Positions 57,957 through 64,000 of a stretch of DNA of 64,000 nucleotides are shown here, piece by piece; the stretch's first letter is position 1, and the number at the start of each line of letters is the position of its first letter. Position numbers and translations under genes: made by a program. Source of the DNA: Saururus chinensis (taxonomy: Eukaryota > Streptophyta > Magnoliopsida > Piperales > Saururaceae); NCBI GenBank assembly GCA_035235625.1, contig CP141144.1:43708014-43772013 (forward strand), written 5' to 3'. The notes under the pieces were generated by a model. It was not told where the DNA came from. It saw only the letters and a list, made by a program, of their open reading frames with translations, and ran no database searches.

Positions 57957-60900
57957 TGTAACGTCCAGGAATTTTCTAAATTCCCGAAGTCGTACACGTG
58001 GAAGTTAGGGTGCTAGACCCCTTGACATTTCCGTTGGAATAAATTAATCCATGCTTGGATTTGGTGGCTGATATATATATAGATGAAAAATAGATAGAAA
58101 GAGCTTCGAAACGCCACCAAGAGTGTGTAAATCGGAGTCCAGACGAGGGAGAAATGACCGTCTGAAGTTGAATATATCGTGCAGGACCCATTTACCCGAA
58201 TTGAACGTATGAACTGTCCGTTTAAGTTGCAATACGGGCCAGATCAATTACTATTCCGAAATTGGGTTTTTGATGCCTAATTTCTCATGGGATTAGGAGC
58301 CCTAATCCCATGCCTATAAAAGGCGAATTAGGGCTAATAGAGGGGGAGTTTTTTTGGGGTCTTTGGTCTGATTTGGAGAGCTTTTGGGGGGACGGTGAAG
58401 GAGATGAGGGAATTCTCCGGCGAAACTCTGGCAAAGCGTTTGCAGCGGTGGATCGATGACAACTCGGCTATTGAGGTTGGATTTTGAGTCGAGATTTGCA
58501 TAGATTTGTAAATTAGAAGATAAACCATATTCGTAATTGACATGAACAGTAATATATGCAATTACTGTTCATGCAATTTTTTTATAGTTATTTATTTACT
58601 GTTCATCTGTCGGCCACCGGCCGACCGCTGGCGGCTGGACCCATGGCTGAAACGGAGTGCCGGTTCTGGCCTTTGCCGCGGCGGCCGGGGATGTTTGGCT
58701 GGACCCATGGCTGAAACGGAGTGCCGGCCCAGGCCACGATGGCCCCGGATGCATCGGCCTGGGCCGCGGCGGCATCGCCGCCAGTTTTAAAAAAAAAGGA
58801 CGAAAAAGGGGCCAGCTTTTTGGCCGCCGGCCGGACACAGGACGGCAGCAGGACCGACCCTGTTGGTTCTGCCGTGCTCCGGTGGTCCGGGGCCTGTGTG
58901 CAGCCTAGCCCTCCGCCGCGGAGGTGGCGGTGCTGCCAGAGGCCTAAACGCCTCTGGCCGGACGCGGGGAAGACGACCCACGTTGCGGGTCGTCGACCCA
59001 AACCGACCCAGTCCGGGTCGGTTTAAAAAAAAAAGAAGAAGAAGAGAGAAGGGAGTGAACCCGGTCCGGTTCAGGGGGTTAATTGTGTCAAATAAATTCT
59101 AGAAAAATACTCAAGGACCCTAATATGTGTAGGAGTATTTTTACCAAGCTTCAGGCCCGGGAAAAATCCCAGATACTGTGAAATGACCTTTTTACCCCTA
59201 CTAGTTAATTATCGTATAATATTAACTTACCCGAGTTCAAGGCTCTGGTTCATGGGCCTATGAGTGGATCTAAAAATTGGAAAAATTCTCAGTGAGATTT
59301 TAATGGGTAACATAATTATATGCCAAACCGTTTGGTGAGTAAAAATCCCAGTGATAGTGTAATTAACCACTTTGCCCCTAGGGTTAATTATAAACCGTTA
59401 GTCAAAACCTGGGTCGGCTCAAGGGGTTCACGACCCCGTCACATGCCAGGAAAATTACACAGAATTCATGAAGTCAAGTAGTACCCTTGACCCTAATTTT
59501 GGTCTCATTGGATGTCATTAAGTCCTTAAACCAAATGACAGAAAATACCCCTTAGGGTGGACCCGCCCACATTCGTGTGAATGGAAGTGTATGTCGGTCT
59601 GAGAGTGGAGCCTTGTGAGAGGTCAATGACTTAAATTAATAGAGGGGCAATAAAATGACCAAAATAACCTAAGCGAGGGTATCATACCTTAGGTGGTAAA
59701 ATTACCCTAATGCCCTTAGGGGCAATATGTTATGTTTTTGATGAAACAGATGACCTAGTGAATCAAGAGTTAAGGTGCCCTATAAATGACTTCAAAAGGA
59801 AGGGGTGTGACCGGTAGGTGACACGAAGACCTTGACAGGTCACGGTGTCATGGGAAACCAATGGAAAACCCTAATTCTCAGGGTTTAGGGCAGTGTATTG
59901 CACGTGTCCGTAACACAGCGCAGAAATCCACTAGGGCATTATATACGTCACTCATGGAATATGTTAATTTATATATTTGGCTTGAATTCTTTGAGCAATG
60001 GACCTCCATTTATTATTTATACATTTGTATGATTGCATGATTATTTATGATGATGCATACTTTTGATATTGATGCATTGTTTTATATCAGTAACTTAAGA
60101 TTAATCAAGAGACATGGGTTGCTGTTGGTTTGAGGGGAGAACACCTAATAAAGATAATGACTAAAATACCCTCTTTAGGGTTGGGACCAGTTCATGGAGT
60201 GAATGGGGCCCTGACTTAGAATCTTACCTTGGTTAATGAACCGGTGGTGGCTATGGGATGTTCTCTGAGTCATAGCTCAGTGGATGAGCTATTTTGTGGG
60301 CCGATTCACAATGTGAAGAGGACCCACAAGGTTGAGTAGTTACTTGACTGGATGGAAATAATCTAGTCTAAGTTTCATATATTTGGGGGGAGTCAATGGT
60401 CATAAGGACCTAAGGCTTCTATTGATATATTAGTAATGTCTTATAAGACATTTTCTCCCAGCGTTGGGAAGGTGGAGATTGCAATATGCATCTTCGTCGC
60501 CACGACGGTTTAGGTATTGACCAGAGGGTCTTTACCACGGGTCTCCCGCAAGTCTTCCCAGGACTATTTAGTACGTACGAAAAGCGGAGTTACATGAGCA
60601 TCATGGAAGGCTTGTGTTTCTTGCTAATCTGTGTCCATGAGCACAGTTGGGATCCTCTTCTCCAGATTCATGGCAGGCTATTGAGAGCCCTGGGGATTTG
60701 GGTCAAGCTGCTGTTAAGCAGTCCACTCCAAGGCTGGAGTACCTTGTTTGGGGATTTCTCGAGGGGCGAGTCATCTCCGAGTTGCAGATTTGATAGTTTT
60801 AATTATCGAACAAGGGATGTGAGATAATTAATAACAATGCTTGATATTTTTTGTTAATTAGACAAGTGGAACGGTTAAAGGACTTACGAAAATGTAGCTT

Positions 60901-61493
60901 GAAAATATCTAAGCATTGTATGTGTGATACTATGCTTCTTAGGATAGAGTAGTTTCTAGGCAGAACTACGTCTGGATCCGATCTTGTTGGAAACATTGGA
61001 GATGTTATTTGATGAGTACGTAGGCAACTAACATCGGGTGATGTTGGCCCGATCCAAAAATATTAATAAAACCTTTTGTCCTTTGGAAGTTCTTCTCCTG
61101 TAGGCGGAGATGCTCCATTGTGATTGTGGTTGTTGTTTGGTTTGTTTTGTTGCAGATCCTCTGGGCGACGATAAGTGAGACCAAGGCAGGCGTGCACAAG
61201 AGGTTTCCGCGTTTCTGCAACTTCAGTACGTTAGTGTACCTTAAGCGTGAGAATCAACTTATTATTTATTTTCAGACAGACGATGGACTTGTACTCAGAT
61301 GGATGAGCTTGTCTTTATGAATTTTTAGACGTTAAATAATATTATATGATTTGATATTCGTATTTGTGAACCCCAGTTATCATGACCTAGATATTTAATC
61401 GAAGGGTTTGTTTTGTATTTAAGGAAAAAAAAATTTCTCGCTACTTACCGTTCGTGCTATTTAAAAATACTTTTAAAAATCCGGGTCGTGACA
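57957..61493 (+). mobile_element. Solo LTR, 3.5 kb, Ty3/gypsy (Tekay/Del-like), plus orientation
   Basis: It starts TGTAACGTCCAGGAATT and ends CCGGGTCGTGACA, with the perfect 5-bp duplication ctcat on both sides (57952-57956 and 61494-61498). A TATA box (cctataaaagg near 58313) gives a short U3 and a very long R-U5. A GC-rich block (58610-59075) opens frames on several strands, none a recognised protein. Imperfect repeats aaaaatcccag(a/t) with about 180-base spacing occur at 59160 and 59340. No gag-pol is present. The terminal style matches the minus-oriented solo LTR at 35143-37631, but sequence similarity is low, so it is a different subfamily. Confidence 0.8.
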
Positions 61494-61676
61494 CTCATTG
61501 TCTGTTTTATTTCCTCATTTTGAAAATTAGCAGGTCTCTTTCTTCACATTTGTGACAAATAATAGCTTTGGTTCTTTCCTGCTTTGTATCATGTAACTTG
61601 TACGAGTCTGTTGGTTTTCATGTTCTATCAAGATTTATTCTGACTTTAAAAAACTTGTTTATTTCTGGCAGTAATT

Positions 61677-64000
61677 ATGGTGAGGAAGAAAAGAACAGGG
61701 TGGGTTGGGGCAGGAGAGAGCTCACAGTCTTCTCAGCTCAGCTCTGGCACTGGTCGCGGGGGCCAACGACTGGCAGGAGGCCTACACCCCCAGCAGGCAG
61801 GTGGGGGAAGCTCTTCTGGAGGGAGAGGCACTGATGGAGGCCACAACATTGAACAGCCACATCAGAAGCGTGAAGGCCGTGGTTCAGGGGCATACCCTGG
61901 CCGCGGAGGTGGTGGATATCATTCCCGTGGGCAGCATTCTGGTGCTAGCCAATACCTTGACTTTCAGGGTAGAGGAGATCGTGGAATGCCTGGCAGTCCT
62001 TCTCCTAAACCCGAGCTCCACCAAGCTTCCCAGCAACAGCAAGCTTCATTTCAGGCTTCTTCATCGCAACCTCCTGAACAGCAGGTTGTCCAAATTGTTG
62101 GACAACTTGCAATTCAACCTGAAGGCAGGATGACATCCCAGACCATCCAGCAAATCCTTAAGGTTCCCTCTACGTCCTGGCAAGGGTAGCACTGGAATTA
62201 AGTGCATAGTGAAGGAGAACCACTTTTTTGCAGACCTGCCAGACAAAACCTTCATCAATATGATGTAAGTTTTGCGTAATTTTTTTATGAGTTATGTTTC
62301 CAGTCTATGTTTAAGTATCGATTTATTATAATTAATGCTATTGCTAACTGTTGGTACATTTTTTAGGTGACCATCACGCCAGAAGTTACTTCTCGTGGTA
62401 TTAATCGGGCTATTATGAAGAAACTGGTCGATTTGTACCAGGAATCACACCTCGGGAAGCGACTTCCAGCTTATGATGGTCGCAAGAGTCTGGATACACC
62501 AGGACCATTGCCATTTACTTCAAAAGAATGGATGAGGATGAAGGACAAGGTGGTACGAGGTAGGTACTTTTGAATTATATCTTTTGCAAATTATAATTGC
62601 ATTTGAATTTTGAGCTTATTTCAGTTTGCTGCTTTTGGATCCAGGTGTGAAAGAACATTTAAAGTTGTCATTAAATTGGCAGCTCGAGCAGATCTTCACC
62701 ATTTAGCAATGTTTTTGGTGGGAAGACAAGCTGATGCACCACAAGAAGCTCTTTAGGTTCTCGATATTGTGTTGCGTGACCTTCCTACTAATAGGTCGTG
62801 AGATCTCTCCCTAAATCCCTTTTATGCTTGTGTTTAGAGATCTTATAAGTGCCCATGTTTCTATTGAAATACATATTGGTTGGCTAAAAGATTCTAATTT
62901 GAATACTTTGCAGTTACATGCCCGTTGGTCGATCATTTTATTCTCCAATTCTAGGCTGAAGGCGGACTCTTGGTGAGGGGTTGGAAAGTTGGTGTGGCTT
63001 TTACCAAAGCATCAGGCCAACCCAAATGGGGCTCTCAATGAATATTGGTATGTTTAATTAAAGAACTTGCTTAATATGTACTGGTCTGATTTTTTCTTGA
63101 AGGTTTTGGTAGGATGTTTTAATTTCATTGAAGTTAATTCAATGATTTAGTTTTTTTTCTGAATCTATCATTTATTTCTCTAAAGTTGGAAGTAAATTTT
63201 TTGTGACCTTTGTCTATGTGAATTTTCCTCATTGTGTGCACGTACATTCTTAATTATAAAATTGGTTGTGTGCCTTTTTCAATTGGATATAGCAGCCAGG
63301 GTGGAAATAATCTTTAGCATATATTATGGCTCATGTATGTGTTTGCACATGCGAATAATTAGTTATGTTGAGCATATGGTGTCTTCCACCTAGCTTGCAC
63401 CTTCATTCATGTCCATGTTAATTAACACAAGTTTATATCATTTTGATAGTTCTATAGTCAACCTTCTGGTTGAATAATAGCTGTGGCTTGTGCTGTGCAT
63501 TCCATTACAGCTTCTTCTGTCTTGTGTGTTTTACTTCTGAACCACCAGTTTTTGCTTCTGAACCACCAGAAGTCTCATAACAGTCTTCGTATCAAATGGC
63601 GCTATTATCATTCTGATGCAGTTGGAATTGTGGAAATTATAAATATAGTAATGTTCTCATGGATGTCTTTTGTCTTGTTTCTTTCCAGACATGTCATCGA
63701 CTGCTTTTATTGAACCCCTACCAGTCATTGATTTTATAACTAAGCTTTTAAATTGGGATGTAATATCTAGGCCTTTATCTGATGTTGATCGGGTGAAGGT
63801 ATGATTTTCTCTTGGTGCCTTTTCTCTTTGCTTAAATATTCAATCAGGTACTATCACATTTTTTTTATACATGTAAATCAGATTTTGATTGAGTTATTGG
63901 GCAAATTGACACTTTGATATTTTAAATATTTAGTTGACTACATTAAATCTTTTTTTTTCTCCTATAGAAGGAGCTAGTGTATGAGCTAAATTTTGCATGT
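61677..64000 (+). pseudogene. AGO1-like Argonaute, intron-bearing pseudogene, runs off window
   Basis: Exon 1 (61677-62264) opens MVRKKRTGWVGAG, has the Gly/Gln/Arg-rich AGO1 N-terminal extension (SGGRGTDGG, GRGGGGYHSRG), then [26 protein letters not shown]. Exon 2 (62367-62559) has [13 protein letters not shown] and [12 protein letters not shown]. Exon 3 (62645-62794) has [15 protein letters not shown] and HHLAMFL. Exon 4 (62914-63047) has YMPVGRSFYSP. Exon 5 (63689-63798) has [15 protein letters not shown] and [12 protein letters not shown]; exon 6 starts at 63968. Breaks: an extra G before PLRPGKG (near 62163), a lost base before HQYD near the end of exon 1, a frame-shifting loss in exon 2 around SKE, TAG at 62754-62756 and TGA at 62957-62959. 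AGO1 proteins load small RNAs and slice targets. PAZ, MID and PIWI parts lie beyond the window if they exist. Confidence 0.9.

Noticed and set aside
58542-59102. Six overlapping Pro/Arg/Ala-rich frames on both strands
   Set aside because: They are by-products of a GC-rich block inside the long solo LTR.
57957-61493. Full-length retroelement
   Set aside because: The block has one pair of target duplications, LTR-style edges and no internal coding region, so it is a solo LTR.
61705-62133. 142-codon plus-strand frame over AGO exon 1
   Set aside because: It is a shifted-frame shadow of the AGO1-like N-terminal Gly/Gln-rich region.

Overview
The window is nuclear DNA of a flowering plant. It has long AT-rich introns with GT-AG borders, plant-specific gene families (a plant-type Tudor-SN, an AGO1-like Argonaute), and CACTA, Mutator, hAT, PIF/Harbinger-like and Stowaway-like DNA transposons alongside Ty3/gypsy and Ty1/copia fossils. 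GC-rich first exons next to AT-rich surroundings, and the wording of the Tudor-SN protein, weakly suggest a monocot outside the grasses. That is inference only.

Three host genes look intact: a TVP38/TMEM64 (VTT-domain) membrane protein at 1.7-3.5 kb (minus strand, two exons), a mitochondrial ribosomal protein bL12 at 20.3-20.9 kb (minus strand, one exon), and a complete 16-exon Tudor-SN (TSN) gene at 45.5-52.2 kb (plus strand) with a 5'-UTR intron. An intron-bearing AGO1-like Argonaute runs off the right edge (61.7-64 kb). It is a pseudogene with several frameshifts and stops, and a 3.5-kb solo LTR sits just upstream of it.

Most of the rest is transposon sediment. From 4.7 to 19.7 kb there is a stack of elements loaded with pieces of unrelated host genes, all on the minus strand. 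A CACTA element (3-bp ATA duplication) carries CAX-antiporter, acidic-protein and APH1 (gamma-secretase subunit) exons. Next come BAR-domain ARF-GAP (AGD) exons, then an element with TTA duplications carrying the last three exons of a beta-ketoacyl-CoA reductase, and finally a DUF632 exon. From 21.7 to 28.8 kb lies a decayed Mutator-like element with two genes, a MURA-type transposase and a plant-mobile-domain (PMD) protein.

From 30 to 38 kb there are gypsy and copia LTR fossils, including a solo LTR with a perfect 5-bp duplication, plus Stowaway-like MITEs. From 39.9 to 41.9 kb there is a modular array of short inverted 'gcgacgc' motifs alternating with long purine-only tracts. At 42.0-42.5 kb a hAT-type MITE with a perfect 8-bp duplication holds tRNA-like A/B boxes. 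From 54.5 to 57.6 kb a hAT element keeps a BED-finger transposase reading frame and a kilobase of degenerate minisatellite.

No operon-like system is present. The points most worth a second look are the same-strand gallery of captured gene fragments, the two-gene MULE, the tRNA-like MITE, and the decayed AGO1-like copy about 9.5 kb from Tudor-SN.
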